This document shows positions 55,138 through 63,792 of a DNA stretch of 64,000 bases, piece by piece. Origin of the DNA: Thermovenabulum gondwanense (GTDB taxonomy: Bacteria; Bacillota; Thermosediminibacteria; Thermosediminibacterales; Thermosediminibacteraceae); NCBI RefSeq assembly GCF_001601575.1, contig NZ_LOHZ01000022.1:144767-208766 (forward strand), written 5' to 3'. Each line of letters opens with the position of its first letter. Positions within the stretch are counted from its first letter, which is position 1. The translations under genes and the position numbers were made by a program. The notes beneath the pieces are model-generated. The model was not told where the DNA came from. It was given only the letters and a program-made list of their open reading frames with translations, and did no database searches.

Positions 55138-56223
55138 GTGGTCTACAGGTTAATCAGAGCATTTCTACTTATTTTAGGACTGGGGATAGGTTATGAAATA
55201 AGTTTTCTGCTTTTTAAATTAAATGATATATTCAATGTCCTAAGTATCAACTTAAATGCAAAAATAGCGGTTTATATCATAATTTCTGCTTCCTTTGGAG
55301 TATTATTTCTCCTTATAAGTCCTAAAATGATAGAAGCCGGAGAGAAGGCCAAGGTTTTTATTGAGAACAAACTGAAGAAGACCCCGATGAGGGACCTTAT
55401 TTACGGTTTTTTTGGGTTACTGATGGGACTTATTATTGCTAATTTATTTTTAAGGGCTTTCTTGAGCATACCCTGGATTGGTTCTTATTTACCTATAATT
55501 GCAAACATTTTACTGGGTTATCTCGGAGCCAGCATTGCCATAAATAAAAAAGAGGAGCTCTCAAACCTCGTCCCCTTTTCTTATATTTCACCGAAGAAAA
55601 ATCAGGCTCCTACGATTGTGAACTGGATAAAACCCAAAATACTGGACACCAGTGTGATAATAGATGGCAGGATTGCGGATATCTGTCAGACGGGATTTAT
55701 AGAAGGTCCTGTTATTATTCCGAGATTTGTCCTGGAAGAGCTAAGGCATATTGCGGATTCATCGGATGTACTTAAGAGAAACCGTGGTAGAAGAGGGCTG
55801 GATATATTAAACAAAATGCAGAAAGAATTAAACATCGATATAGAGATTTATGAAGGTGATTTTGAAGATTTGGCTGAAGTTGATAGCAAACTGGTGAGAT
55901 TAGCTCAGCTTCTTGATGGCAAGATTATTACCAATGACTTTAATTTGAACAAGGTGGCCGAGCTTCATAAAGTTCCTGTTTTGAATATTAACGAGCTTGC
56001 CAATGCGGTTAAGCCCGTGGTATTACCTGGCGAAGAAATGGTAGTGCAGGTCATAAAAGATGGCAAGGAATCCGGACAGGGTGTGGCTTACCTTGATGAT
56101 GGAACAATGATTGTTGTGGATGGAGGGAAAAAACACATAGGAGAGACCATTGGGGTTATCGTTACCAGCGTGCTTCAAACGGCTGCTGGCAGGATGATAT
56201 TTGCAAAACCTAAATCAATGTAG
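55138..56223 (+). CDS. PIN-TRAM domain membrane protein (YacL-like)
   Basis: 361 residues. Four membrane helices span 1-150. A PIN ribonuclease domain starts 'ILDTSVIIDGRIADICQTGF' with the catalytic Asp, has 'PRFVLEELRHIADSSD' and 'GKIITNDFNLNKVA', and is followed by a C-terminal TRAM RNA-binding domain ('GQGVAYLDDGTMIVVDGGKK'). This is the YacL architecture seen next to ispD in Firmicutes. Probably a membrane-tethered RNase; substrate unknown. GTG start at 55138 behind TAGGAGGTGAT. Confidence 0.93.
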   Translation: MVYRLIRAFLLILGLGIGYEISFLLFKLNDIFNVLSINLNAKIAVYIIISASFGVLFLLISPKMIEAGEKAKVFIENKLKKTPMRDLIYGFFGLLMGLIIANLFLRAFLSIPWIGSYLPIIANILLGYLGASIAINKKEELSNLVPFSYISPKKNQAPTIVNWIKPKILDTSVIIDGRIADICQTGFIEGPVIIPRFVLEELRHIADSSDVLKRNRGRRGLDILNKMQKELNIDIEIYEGDFEDLAEVDSKLVRLAQLLDGKIITNDFNLNKVAELHKVPVLNINELANAVKPVVLPGEEMVVQVIKDGKESGQGVAYLDDGTMIVVDGGKKHIGETIGVIVTSVLQTAAGRMIFAKPKSM

Positions 56224-56242
56224 TAATTCCGGGGTGAAGACG

Positions 56243-56944
56243 ATGTACGTTTCCGCAGTAATTGCTGCCGGCGGCAAGGGCAAGAGAATGAATTCTGTAA
56301 AAAGCAAGCAATACCTGCCGGTTAAGGGATTTCCAATACTTTATTATACCCTGACGGTTTTTGAAACACTGAGGGAAATAGACGAAATAATCCTTGTCGT
56401 AGGAGAGCAAGACCTGGATTTTGTGAGGAAGGATATTATTCTGAAATATAAATTTAAAAAAACCAGATTAATCGAGGGCGGTTTGGAGCGCCAGGATTCG
56501 GTTTACAACGGTTTGAGGAGTTGTTCTCCTCAAACCGATATTGTTGTAATACACGATGGAGTAAGACCATTTATTACCCACGGTATAATTTTAGAAAGCA
56601 TAGAGGCGGCAAAGCTCTATAAGGCCGCAGGAGTGGCGGTGCCGGTAAAGGATACCATTAAGATAGTGGAAGATGGTTTTATAAAAGCGACTCCCGATAG
56701 AAGGAAACTGTATGCTATACAGACCCCTCAGACTTTTATGTACGAGGTAATACTGAAAGCCCATGAGATAGCAAGAAAAGAAGGGTTCTACGGTACTGAC
56801 GATGCGGTTCTTGTGGAAAGATTGGGGTATAAGGTTAAAATAATTGATGGCTCTTATGAAAACATAAAAATCACCACCCCCGAGGATATAATAATAGCCG
56901 AAGCCTTTTTGAACCTGGGCTTTGGTGAATTTAAAAAGAGGTGA
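56243..56944 (+). CDS. ispD: 2-C-methyl-D-erythritol 4-phosphate cytidylyltransferase
   Basis: 233 residues. The nucleotide loop '[20 protein letters not shown]' is at the N-terminus. '[13 protein letters not shown]' and '[11 protein letters not shown]' hold further CTP and metal contacts, then '[14 protein letters not shown]' and '[20 protein letters not shown]'. IspD makes CDP-ME, the third step of the MEP isoprenoid route. ATG at 56243 behind GGGGTGA. ispF follows six bases on. Confidence 0.97.
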   Translation: MYVSAVIAAGGKGKRMNSVKSKQYLPVKGFPILYYTLTVFETLREIDEIILVVGEQDLDFVRKDIILKYKFKKTRLIEGGLERQDSVYNGLRSCSPQTDIVVIHDGVRPFITHGIILESIEAAKLYKAAGVAVPVKDTIKIVEDGFIKATPDRRKLYAIQTPQTFMYEVILKAHEIARKEGFYGTDDAVLVERLGYKVKIIDGSYENIKITTPEDIIIAEAFLNLGFGEFKKR

Positions 56945-56949
56945 CATTT

Positions 56950-57423
56950 GTGAGGATTGGTATAGGTTACGATACTCACAGACTGGTTGAAGGAAGAAAA
57001 TTGATCGTAGGGGGGGTTAACATACCCTTTGAGAAGGGTTTGCTGGGGCATTCCGATGCGGATGTGCTGGTACATGCAATCAACGATGCCCTTCTGGGGG
57101 CCGCTGCTTTAGGAGATATAGGCAGGCATTTTCCCGATACGGATCCGAAGTACAAAGATATCAGCAGCCTTGTTTTGATGAAAAGGGTAGCGGAGCTTTT
57201 GAAGGAAGAAGGCTTTGGAATAGTTAATATTGATTCGGTTATAATAGCCGAAAAGCCGAAATTTGCGCCCTATATCGAAAAGATGAGAGAGAATATAGCC
57301 TTTGCACTTAATATTCAAAAGGAAAAGGTCAGTATAAAAGCCACCACCACGGAAGGCATGGGATTTGAGGGAAGAGGAGAGGGAATTTCTGCAAAGGCGG
57401 TTTGCCTTATTAAAAAGTTATAA
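56950..57423 (+). CDS. ispF: 2-C-methyl-D-erythritol 2,4-cyclodiphosphate synthase
   Basis: 157 residues: '[20 protein letters not shown]' (metal-binding DxH), '[20 protein letters not shown]', '[12 protein letters not shown]', and the C-terminal '[20 protein letters not shown]'. It closes the cyclodiphosphate ring after IspD and IspE. The start is GTG 56950 behind AGAGGTGA. It forms one unit with ispD. Confidence 0.97.
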   Translation: MRIGIGYDTHRLVEGRKLIVGGVNIPFEKGLLGHSDADVLVHAINDALLGAAALGDIGRHFPDTDPKYKDISSLVLMKRVAELLKEEGFGIVNIDSVIIAEKPKFAPYIEKMRENIAFALNIQKEKVSIKATTTEGMGFEGRGEGISAKAVCLIKKL

Positions 57424-57500
57424 TTTTTATTGATTTTGAGATTCTGATTGTTGACATTTCATGTCGAATTTAATATTATAATTATTAAAACTGAATACAA

Positions 57501-57672
57501 ATGCCATGATGGAGAAGAAAGGTCCTTACATGCCTCATACAGAGAGGGATTGTCACCGGCTGAGAGCAGTCCCATGAGGTTGGGCCCTGTGCGCTCCGGA
57601 GCATTGCATCGCAATGAGCGATAAAGCAGAGTGGGACCGCGAAACCCTTCGCCTCTGGGACGAAGGGTTTTT
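57501..57672 (+). promoter_or_regulatory. T-box riboswitch, cysteine specifier
   Basis: GGAG (57511-57514) pairs with CTCC (57594-57597), and GGTCC with GGGCC, which frames a specifier loop CTGTGCG. The UGC at 57590-57592 is a Cys codon; shifted by two bases, UGU is also Cys. An AGAGAG-containing distal arm begins at 57541. The T-box consensus AGAGTGGGACCGCG is at 57628-57641. A terminator AACCCTTCG / CGAAGGGTT with a T-run closes the leader (57643-57671). Uncharged tRNA-Cys would permit transcription of cysE and cysS. Confidence 0.95.
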
Positions 57673-57715
57673 TATTTTCCCAAAAAATGAAAAAAGGGTG
57701 CAAGGAGGCGAAAAA

Positions 57716-58258
57716 ATGAGTATAATAGAAGATGCCAGGTTAATAATGAAAAAAGATAAGGCGGCAAAGAGCCTTTTGGAGGTTGTACTCTGTTACCCCG
57801 GGCTTCATGCCTTAATATTTTATAAAATAGCCAGAAAATTTTATTTAAAAAGGATGTTTTTTATAGCCCGATTGATATCCCAGCTGGGAAGGTTTTTTAC
57901 GGGTATTGAAATTCACCCGGGAGCTAAAATTGGCAAGGGACTTTTTATTGACCACGGGATGGGTGTTGTTATAGGAGAAACCGCGGAAATAGGGGATAAT
58001 GTTACAATTTACCACGGAGTAACCCTTGGTGCTACCGGAAACGAAACCACCGTAAAAAGGCATCCCACCGTTGAGGATGATGTGATAATAGGAGCAGGGG
58101 CAAAGATATTGGGGCCCGTGAGGATTGGCAGGGGTGCGAAAATAGGGGCAAATGCGGTGGTATTGAAAGATGTTCCGCCTTACACTACGGTGGTAGGTAT
58201 TCCCGCAGTTGAGGTCAAGAGAAGAAGGGAAAAAATGCTCAGGGAGGTTTTCCAATGA
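57716..58258 (+). CDS. cysE: serine O-acetyltransferase (CysE/EpsC)
   Basis: 180 residues, the short form without the long N-terminal helical domain. A left-handed beta-helix with hexapeptide repeats runs from '[20 protein letters not shown]' through '[20 protein letters not shown]' to '[20 protein letters not shown]'. The active-site His is in 'IDHGMG' and 'YHGVTLG'. It makes O-acetylserine, the cysteine precursor. ATG 57716 behind CAAGGAGGCG, directly after the T-box terminator. Overlaps cysS by 4 bases. Confidence 0.96.
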   Translation: MSIIEDARLIMKKDKAAKSLLEVVLCYPGLHALIFYKIARKFYLKRMFFIARLISQLGRFFTGIEIHPGAKIGKGLFIDHGMGVVIGETAEIGDNVTIYHGVTLGATGNETTVKRHPTVEDDVIIGAGAKILGPVRIGRGAKIGANAVVLKDVPPYTTVVGIPAVEVKRRREKMLREVFQ

Positions 58259-59658
58259 AGATTTACAACACGCTGACAAAGCAAAAAGAGGAATTTAAAC
58301 CTTTAAAGGACAACAGGGTCACCATATATACCTGCGGTCCCACGGTTTATGATTTTTTTCATGTGGGTAATGCCAGGGTTTTCATCACCTTCGATGTAGT
58401 GAGGAGCTATTTGAAGTACAGGGGTTATGATGTGGTTTTTGTTCAAAATTTTACCGATATTGACGATAAGATGATCAAAAGGGCAAAAGAAGAAGGCATC
58501 ACCGTAAAGGAACTGGCGGAAAGGTTTATAAAGGAGTATTTTACGGATGCGGATGCCTTAAGGGTGAAAAGGGCGGATGTCCACCCAAGGGCTACGGAGC
58601 ACATTAAAGAGATAATTGAGCTCATAGAAAAACTTATAGAGAAGGGCTATGCCTATGCAGTGGATGGAGATGTGTATTTTGCGGCCAGGAAATTTAAGGA
58701 TTACGGCAAGCTTTCTGGTCAGAATTTAGAAGAATTAGAAGCCGGGGCGAGGGTAGAACCGGGAGAGAAAAAGAAAGACCCGATGGATTTTGCCCTGTGG
58801 AAAGCGAAAAAAGAGGGGGAACCCTGCTGGGGAAGCCCCTGGGGTGAGGGAAGGCCCGGATGGCATATTGAATGCTCCTGCATGTCCATGAAATACTTAG
58901 GTGAAACTATAGATATTCACGGAGGGGGTTCTGACCTTATTTTCCCCCATCACGAGAACGAAATTGCGCAAAGTGAAGCTGCAACCGGTAAACCCTTTGC
59001 AAGGTATTTTATGCATGTGGGTTATTTAAATGTAAACAACGAAAAGATGTCCAAGTCTCTGGGTAATTTCTTTACGGTAAGGGAAATTTTAAAGGAATAC
59101 AACCCGGAGGTATTAAGGCTCTTTATGCTCTCTACCCATTACAGGAGCCCGATCAATTTTAGCAGGGAGTTAATGGATCAAGCCAGGAGCGCTTTGGAAA
59201 GGCTTTACAATGCATTGTACGCCCTGAAACATTTACAGGAGGTAACCGGGGATAGGGAATTAAACCAAGAGGAAAGGGAATTACTGGACAGGCTAAGGTC
59301 GTTAAAACAAAAATTCATTGATTCTATGGATGATGATTTTAATACGGCAGAAGCGCTGGGGGCAATTTACGAGATAGTAAGAGAGGCAAATACTAACCTG
59401 AAGGATACTTCCTCTAAAAAACTGGTTACTTATACAAAAGAACTTATACTTGAGCTGGGAGATATTCTTGGGCTTTTTGGAGATTTTGGCAAGGAAGAAT
59501 TGGTAGACGAAGAAATTTTGAAACTGATAGAAGAAAGGCAAAAAGCGAGAAAGGAAAAAAATTATGCATTAGCGGATAAAATAAGGGATGAGCTCAAAGA
59601 TAAAGGTGTAATTTTAGAAGATACACCATCGGGGGTAAGATGGAAGAAAATAAAGTAG
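58255..59658 (+). CDS. cysS: cysteinyl-tRNA synthetase
   Basis: 467 residues. '[20 protein letters not shown]' holds the zinc cysteine and HIGH-like site. '[18 protein letters not shown]', '[20 protein letters not shown]' and the '[15 protein letters not shown]' KMSKS loop are intact, with a C-terminal DALR-type helical domain. It starts in an ATGA overlap with cysE, so the T-box controls synthesis of both cysteine and its tRNA charging enzyme. Confidence 0.98.
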   Translation: MKIYNTLTKQKEEFKPLKDNRVTIYTCGPTVYDFFHVGNARVFITFDVVRSYLKYRGYDVVFVQNFTDIDDKMIKRAKEEGITVKELAERFIKEYFTDADALRVKRADVHPRATEHIKEIIELIEKLIEKGYAYAVDGDVYFAARKFKDYGKLSGQNLEELEAGARVEPGEKKKDPMDFALWKAKKEGEPCWGSPWGEGRPGWHIECSCMSMKYLGETIDIHGGGSDLIFPHHENEIAQSEAATGKPFARYFMHVGYLNVNNEKMSKSLGNFFTVREILKEYNPEVLRLFMLSTHYRSPINFSRELMDQARSALERLYNALYALKHLQEVTGDRELNQEERELLDRLRSLKQKFIDSMDDDFNTAEALGAIYEIVREANTNLKDTSSKKLVTYTKELILELGDILGLFGDFGKEELVDEEILKLIEERQKARKEKNYALADKIRDELKDKGVILEDTPSGVRWKKIK

Positions 59659-59675
59659 GAGTGATATAGAAAAGT

Positions 59676-60068
59676 ATGGAAGATATATCGTCACTTGCCC
59701 TCGCCTTTGTAGGCGATGCGGTTTTCAATCTTTTTATCAGGACAATGGTAATAAAAACGAAAAAAAAGGTCAGGGATTTACACGTGGAGGCTATCAAGTA
59801 TGTAAAAGCCTCCGCTCAAGCCGAAATATTAAAAAAAATTGAGGCTTTCCTTACTCCCGAAGAAAAGGAAGTGGTAAGGAAAGCCAGAAATGCAAAAGTA
59901 AATACCGTTCCCAAAAACGCTACCCTTGCCGACTACCACATGAGCACGGGATTTGAAGCCCTCCTGGGATATTTATACCTGTCGGGTCAAAACGAGCGGT
60001 TAAATAAGATACTTTTAGCATCCTATGAGATCATTAAGGGTTCATCCCGGGAAAACGACCACAGCTAA
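59676..60068 (+). CDS. mrnC: mini-ribonuclease III
   Basis: 130 residues, only the RNase III catalytic domain: 'SLALAFVGDAVFNLFIRTMV' with the metal-binding Asp, and 'NAKVNTVPKNATLADYHMST' then 'GFEALLGYLYLSGQNERLNK' with the second acidic set. Mini-III matures 23S rRNA termini. It follows cysS by 17 bases, the common Firmicutes order. The AGGAG ribosome site lies about 14 bases upstream, unusually far. Its last 35 bases overlap the convergent thyX end. Confidence 0.94.
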   Translation: MEDISSLALAFVGDAVFNLFIRTMVIKTKKKVRDLHVEAIKYVKASAQAEILKKIEAFLTPEEKEVVRKARNAKVNTVPKNATLADYHMSTGFEALLGYLYLSGQNERLNKILLASYEIIKGSSRENDHS

Positions 60069-61188
60069 GATCCCCTTCGGGGCAATAACCAAGAGATTCA
60101 CAGGGAGCTCCTGCCTTCTCAAAGAGGGTGGGAGCGATTTTTTTTACCTCTTTTAGCATTAGATTTGCAAGTTCCCTTATTTCCGATTGAGCCCTGTTAC
60201 AGCATCTCAATGCAAAGAAATTATAAAGGCTCCTGGCATTCATCGTCATAACTATATTGGTCATCGTTCCCATGGGCAGGATATACCTGGCGTCTTCTTT
60301 ATCCACTCCTGAATTTACAAGCTTTAAATAGGCTTCTTTTGCTCCCTTCAAGCCGTCCAAATAAATAAAAATTGCCTTTATATCTTTTTTAATATCCTCG
60401 GGGAGGGTAGAATAATATTTTCTTTTTATATATTCTTCCAGAATAAATAAGAGTTTCTCGTAAAAACCCTTTATACTGCTAATAATTTGAAATAATTTTT
60501 CCTTGGAAAATAAATTATAAGAAAAATCCATCCCTTCATAAATAAAGAGGCAAAATTCTATGGCGTTATCTTTGCGGAATAAAAGCTTTTCGTTTTCCAT
60601 CTCAAATTTTAAACCCGCCTGCATAAAATATTCTTTGAATTCTTCAGGAAATATTAGAAAATTTTCACCGGTTTGTACAAAGGCGTCGGAAATACCTCTA
60701 ATAAAATGAGAAAGGTTTTCCTTGAATAATTCTTCATAATGTTTTTCGGTAATTATATTTTTTTCTATAATTATACCAAACCTTTCATTAATTTTTGCCG
60801 GGTCGTTAAACTCGGGGGAAAGGGCTAAGCCTTTAATGTATGCTAAATTTTGTTTCTGCAATTTTTCTTCTTCAGCTTTCTGATTTATTATATCTTCTTT
60901 AAAGGGATTGTTGTAGCGCAAGCTTTGAACCGAATAAGAGGCTATGCGATGGCGGGTTAGCTGGGCAAGCAGGGTCCTGCTTACTCCTTCGATGCCAAAC
61001 GTAAAGCTTACATGTTCGATCGGTGACAGATGCCCCATGCTGATAAGTTTATTGAGGAATTTTTCTATTTTTTCCCGGCTCATATTTTCCATTATTTCAA
61101 GAGGCCCTGAATTGGAATAACAAAGTCTTGCCGCCGCTGCAACGGTTTTTTCCGGTTCGGGGGTGTGAGTTAAGATTTTTACCTTCAT
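60034..61188 (-). CDS. thyX: flavin-dependent thymidylate synthase ThyX with a large internal insertion
   Basis: 384 residues, while typical ThyX is about 220-250. N-terminal half: 'GHLSPIEHVSFTFGIEGVSR' and the ThyX motif 'RHRIASYSVQSLRY' (79-92). C-terminal half: 'GVDKEDARYILPMGTMTNIV', 'MTMNARSLYNFFALRCCNRA' and 'AQSEIRELANLML' from about 295. Between about residues 95 and 280 lies a helical Lys/Glu-rich stretch not expected in the family. It has no intein splice residues. The enzyme makes dTMP from dUMP with FAD and methylene-THF. The C-terminus ends with cysteines 'CESLGYCPEGDLSCGRF'. The start is ATG 61188. Confidence 0.92.
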   Translation of the reverse strand: MKVKILTHTPEPEKTVAAAARLCYSNSGPLEIMENMSREKIEKFLNKLISMGHLSPIEHVSFTFGIEGVSRTLLAQLTRHRIASYSVQSLRYNNPFKEDIINQKAEEEKLQKQNLAYIKGLALSPEFNDPAKINERFGIIIEKNIITEKHYEELFKENLSHFIRGISDAFVQTGENFLIFPEEFKEYFMQAGLKFEMENEKLLFRKDNAIEFCLFIYEGMDFSYNLFSKEKLFQIISSIKGFYEKLLFILEEYIKRKYYSTLPEDIKKDIKAIFIYLDGLKGAKEAYLKLVNSGVDKEDARYILPMGTMTNIVMTMNARSLYNFFALRCCNRAQSEIRELANLMLKEVKKIAPTLFEKAGAPCESLGYCPEGDLSCGRFPGMNP

Positions 61189-61280
61189 TGCCCGTCCTCC
61201 TTGACTTTTTATGAAATTTAAAATATCATTTATAAAAATCCAAATTACCTTAAGAAAAATTATATCATGGGGTGGGTGGA

Positions 61281-62036
61281 TTGGAAGATAAATCTTTTTT
61301 AATAGAAGGGAAAAATTCAGTCCTGGAAGCGCTTAAGGCTGGACGGCCGATGAATAAAATATATGTAAAAAAAGGGGACAGGGCTTTTATAAAGAGGATA
61401 AACGAGCTTGCAAGGCAAAATAATGTGCCCGTAGTAGAAGTGGATGAAAATTATTTAAACAGGATATCGGAAACAAAAAAACACCAGGGGGTAATTGCCC
61501 AGGCTTCTTTAAAGCCTTATTTGGACTTTGAGGAATTACTGACAAAGGCAAGCTCTAAGACCCGGGAACCCTTTATCGCGGTGTTAAACGAGATCGAGGA
61601 CCCGGTTAACTTGGGCAGTATTCTTCGCACCTGTGATTGCCTCGGGGTAAACGGAGTAATAATACCTAAAAGAAGGGCTTGCGGCGTAACACCAACGGTA
61701 ATGAAGGTATCGGAAGGCGCGGGGGAATACGTGGATATCGCCAGGGTTACCAATATAGCCTCTACGCTGGAGAAATTGAAGGAAAAAGGGATCTGGGTGG
61801 TAGGGGCTGATATGGATGGAGAAGTGTATTATGAAAAGGATTTAACCGGACCGTTGGCGCTGGTGGTCGGAGGAGAAGATAAAGGGCTGGGGAAGCTTGT
61901 AAAAGAAAGATGCGATTTTCTGGTGAAAATTCCCATGATGGGCCATGTTACTTCCATGAACGCTGCGGTGGCTTTTGCGGTAATAGGATATGAGATAATA
62001 AGGCAGAGGGCGTTAAAAGATGCTGGAAAGGCCTGA
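61281..62036 (+). CDS. rlmB: 23S rRNA 2'-O-methyltransferase RlmB (TrmH/SpoU family)
   Basis: 251 residues. A small substrate-binding domain, 'LIEGKNSVLEALKAGRPMNK', is followed by the knotted SPOUT methyltransferase: 'LNEIEDPVNLGSILRTCDCL', 'LALVVGGEDKGLGKLVKERC' and 'IPMMGHVTSMNAAVAFAVIG', the three SpoU motifs. RlmB methylates G2251 of 23S rRNA. I start at TTG 61281; GTG 61272 is the alternative. It overlaps yacP by 17 bases. Confidence 0.94.
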   Translation: MEDKSFLIEGKNSVLEALKAGRPMNKIYVKKGDRAFIKRINELARQNNVPVVEVDENYLNRISETKKHQGVIAQASLKPYLDFEELLTKASSKTREPFIAVLNEIEDPVNLGSILRTCDCLGVNGVIIPKRRACGVTPTVMKVSEGAGEYVDIARVTNIASTLEKLKEKGIWVVGADMDGEVYYEKDLTGPLALVVGGEDKGLGKLVKERCDFLVKIPMMGHVTSMNAAVAFAVIGYEIIRQRALKDAGKA

Positions 62037-62559
62037 AGAAGTACTTTTTGTAGATGGGTACAACATAATAAACGCATGGCCCAATCTACAGAGCGCTAAG
62101 GAAATTGACCTGGAAACTGCCAGGCAGAAATTGGTGGATATTATGAGCGAATATTCGGCCTTGACCGGTGTAAAAGTGAAGGTAGTTTTTGATGCGCACA
62201 TGGTGGAAGGAGGAAGGAGGATAATAGAAAATATAAACGGGGTAGAAGTGGTATATACGAAAGAGCGGGAGACGGCGGACAATTATATAGAAAAAATGGT
62301 GGAAAGTTACGGTAAAGAGTCCGGAAAAGAGTACCGGGTGAGGGTGGCCACTTCGGATTTTCTTGAACAGAGGATCGTGCTGGGCAAAGGGGCTATAAGG
62401 GTATCTGCCCGGGAGCTTTTATATGAGGTAAACAGGATTTTCGAAGAACGAAGGAAAAAGGAAGATATCATGAAATCCAGGAAGGAGACTCTGGCCGATA
62501 GGCTGGATGAGACAACTTTGAAAAGTTTGATTAATAGGATTAAAGGTTGTCAAGCTTGA
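62020..62559 (+). CDS. NYN-domain ribonuclease (YacP/Rae1-like)
   Basis: 179 residues. The PIN-like NYN fold has 'EVLFVDGYNIINAWPNL' with the first acidic residue, 'VKVVFDAHMVEGG', 'VVYTKERETADNYIEKMV' and 'RVRVATSDFLEQRIVLGKGA'. Rae1/YacP of Bacillus cuts mRNA in the ribosome. The gene order rlmB-yacP-sigH matches Bacillus. ATG 62020 within the end of rlmB. Confidence 0.93.
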   Translation: MLERPEEVLFVDGYNIINAWPNLQSAKEIDLETARQKLVDIMSEYSALTGVKVKVVFDAHMVEGGRRIIENINGVEVVYTKERETADNYIEKMVESYGKESGKEYRVRVATSDFLEQRIVLGKGAIRVSARELLYEVNRIFEERRKKEDIMKSRKETLADRLDETTLKSLINRIKGCQA

Positions 62560-62585
62560 CTATAATCCGTGTTTTGAGATATAAT
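62556..62585 (+). promoter_or_regulatory. sigH promoter
   Basis: TTGACT (62556-62561), 18 bases, TATAAT (62580-62585), 35 bases before the sigH start. The -35 overlaps the end of yacP. Confidence 0.7.
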
Positions 62586-62620
62586 TTATTCGTGGCTTAT
62601 TTAATTTTGGGGGCGATAAT

Positions 62621-63265
62621 GTGAATGTGGGGCTTCAAAGGGAATCCTTTGTTTGTTTTGAAGAAATGCAGGATGAAGAGGTGGTGTATGAAGCCCGGAG
62701 TGGCAGTAGGGAGGCATTGGAGTACCTTATAAATAAGTACAAAAACTTTGTAAAATCAAAAGCCAGGTCCTATTTTTTGGTTGGCGCCGATAAAGAGGAT
62801 ATTATTCAGGAAGGCATGATAGGCTTATATAAGGCCATCAGGGATTTTAACCCGGATAAACTGACTTCATTTAGAGCCTTTGCGGAGCTGTGCATAACAA
62901 GGCAAATAATAACCGCAATAAAAACTGCCACCCGCCAAAAGCACATCCCCTTGAATTCTTACGTCTCCCTGAATAAGCCAATATATGATGAAGATTCCGA
63001 AAGGACATTGATGGATGTAATTACCGAAGTTAAGATTACTGATCCGGAAGAACTCATAATAAGCAGAGAAGAGGTTGCAGATATAGAAGATAAAATGGGG
63101 GAGATTTTGAGCAAATTAGAGTGGGAGGTTTTAATCTCCTACCTGAACGGCAAATCGTATCAGGAGATTGCCAGGGATTTAAAACGGCACGTTAAATCCA
63201 TCGATAATGCCCTTCAAAGGGTGAAGAGGAAGCTTGAAAAATACTTAGAGATTAGAGGCATATAA
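62621..63265 (+). CDS. sigH: RNA polymerase sigma-H factor
   Basis: 214 residues. Region 2: 'LINKYKNFVKSKARSYFLVG', 'ADKEDIIQEGMIGLYKAIRD', 'FAELCITRQIITAIKTATRQ'. Region 4: 'LEWEVLISYLNGKSYQEIAR'. The size and sequence are those of SigH, which starts sporulation gene expression. GTG start at 62621 behind GGGGGCG. Location after yacP and before tRNAs and tuf is typical. Confidence 0.95.
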   Translation: MNVGLQRESFVCFEEMQDEEVVYEARSGSREALEYLINKYKNFVKSKARSYFLVGADKEDIIQEGMIGLYKAIRDFNPDKLTSFRAFAELCITRQIITAIKTATRQKHIPLNSYVSLNKPIYDEDSERTLMDVITEVKITDPEELIISREEVADIEDKMGEILSKLEWEVLISYLNGKSYQEIARDLKRHVKSIDNALQRVKRKLEKYLEIRGI

Positions 63266-63312
63266 TATTTTAAAGGTTGCCGAATAACAAAAAAAATAGT
63301 TTTAAATTCCTG

Positions 63313-63341
63313 TTGACCAAAATGCCTTTTCTTTTTATAAT
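63313..63341 (+). promoter_or_regulatory. tRNA operon promoter
   Basis: TTGACC (63313-63318), 17 bases, TATAAT (63336-63341), 9 bases before the first tRNA. Confidence 0.88.
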
Positions 63342-63350
63342 AGAAAACAT

Positions 63351-63436
63351 GGAGAGATTCCCGAGCTGGCCAAAGGGGGCAGACTGTAAATCTGCTGGCG
63401 ATGCCTTCGGTGGTTCGAATCCACCTCTCTCCACCA
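63351..63436 (+). tRNA. tRNA-Tyr (GTA)
   Basis: Acceptor GGAGAGA / TCTCTCC, anticodon loop CTGTAAA (GTA), a long variable arm as expected for Tyr, T-loop GGTTCGAATCC, encoded CCA. Confidence 0.97.
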
Positions 63437-63442
63437 TTTTGT

Positions 63443-63518
63443 GCGGGAATAGCTCAGTTGGCAGAGCACCAGCCTTCCAAGCTGGGTGTCGCGGGTTCGA
63501 TTCCCGTTTCCCGCTCCA
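63443..63518 (+). tRNA. tRNA-Gly (TCC)
   Basis: Acceptor GCGGGAA / TTCCCGC, anticodon loop CTTCCAA (TCC), D-loop AGCTCAGTTGGCAGAGC, T-loop GGGTTCGATTCCC, discriminator T, encoded CCA. Confidence 0.97.
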
Positions 63519-63526
63519 TTATACAT

Positions 63527-63603
<77 letters not shown>

Positions 63604-63606
63604 GAT

Positions 63607-63682
63607 GCCCACGTAGCTCAGTCGGCAGAGCGTCGCCTTGGTAAGGCGGAGGTCACCGGTTCGATCCCGGTCGTGGGCTCCA
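63607..63682 (+). tRNA. tRNA-Thr (GGT)
   Basis: Acceptor GCCCACG / CGTGGGC, anticodon loop TTGGTAA (GGT), T-loop CGGTTCGATCCCG, discriminator T, encoded CCA. Confidence 0.97.
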
Positions 63683-63701
63683 TTTAATTTTAAGTAAATA
63701 T

Positions 63702-63730
63702 TTGAAAATTATTTTTTGTTTGAGTATAAT
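63702..63730 (+). promoter_or_regulatory. tuf promoter
   Basis: TTGAAA (63702-63707), 17 bases, TATAAT (63725-63730), about 60 bases before the tuf start. tuf could also be read from the tRNA promoter. Confidence 0.8.
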
Positions 63731-63792
63731 TGTAGTGTACAGGCTTTTTTATTTTTATAAAAAACTACTTACATACCAAGGAGGGCAAAGAA

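Noticed and set aside
56941..56949. Earlier GTG start for ispF
   Set aside because: It would overlap the ispD stop and lie on the ribosome site; the GTG at 56950 has correct spacing and matches the family N-terminus.
60350..60905. Intein inside thyX
   Set aside because: The inserted stretch has no Cys/Ser start with the N-terminal block and no His-Asn-Cys/Ser/Thr end, so protein splicing is not supported.
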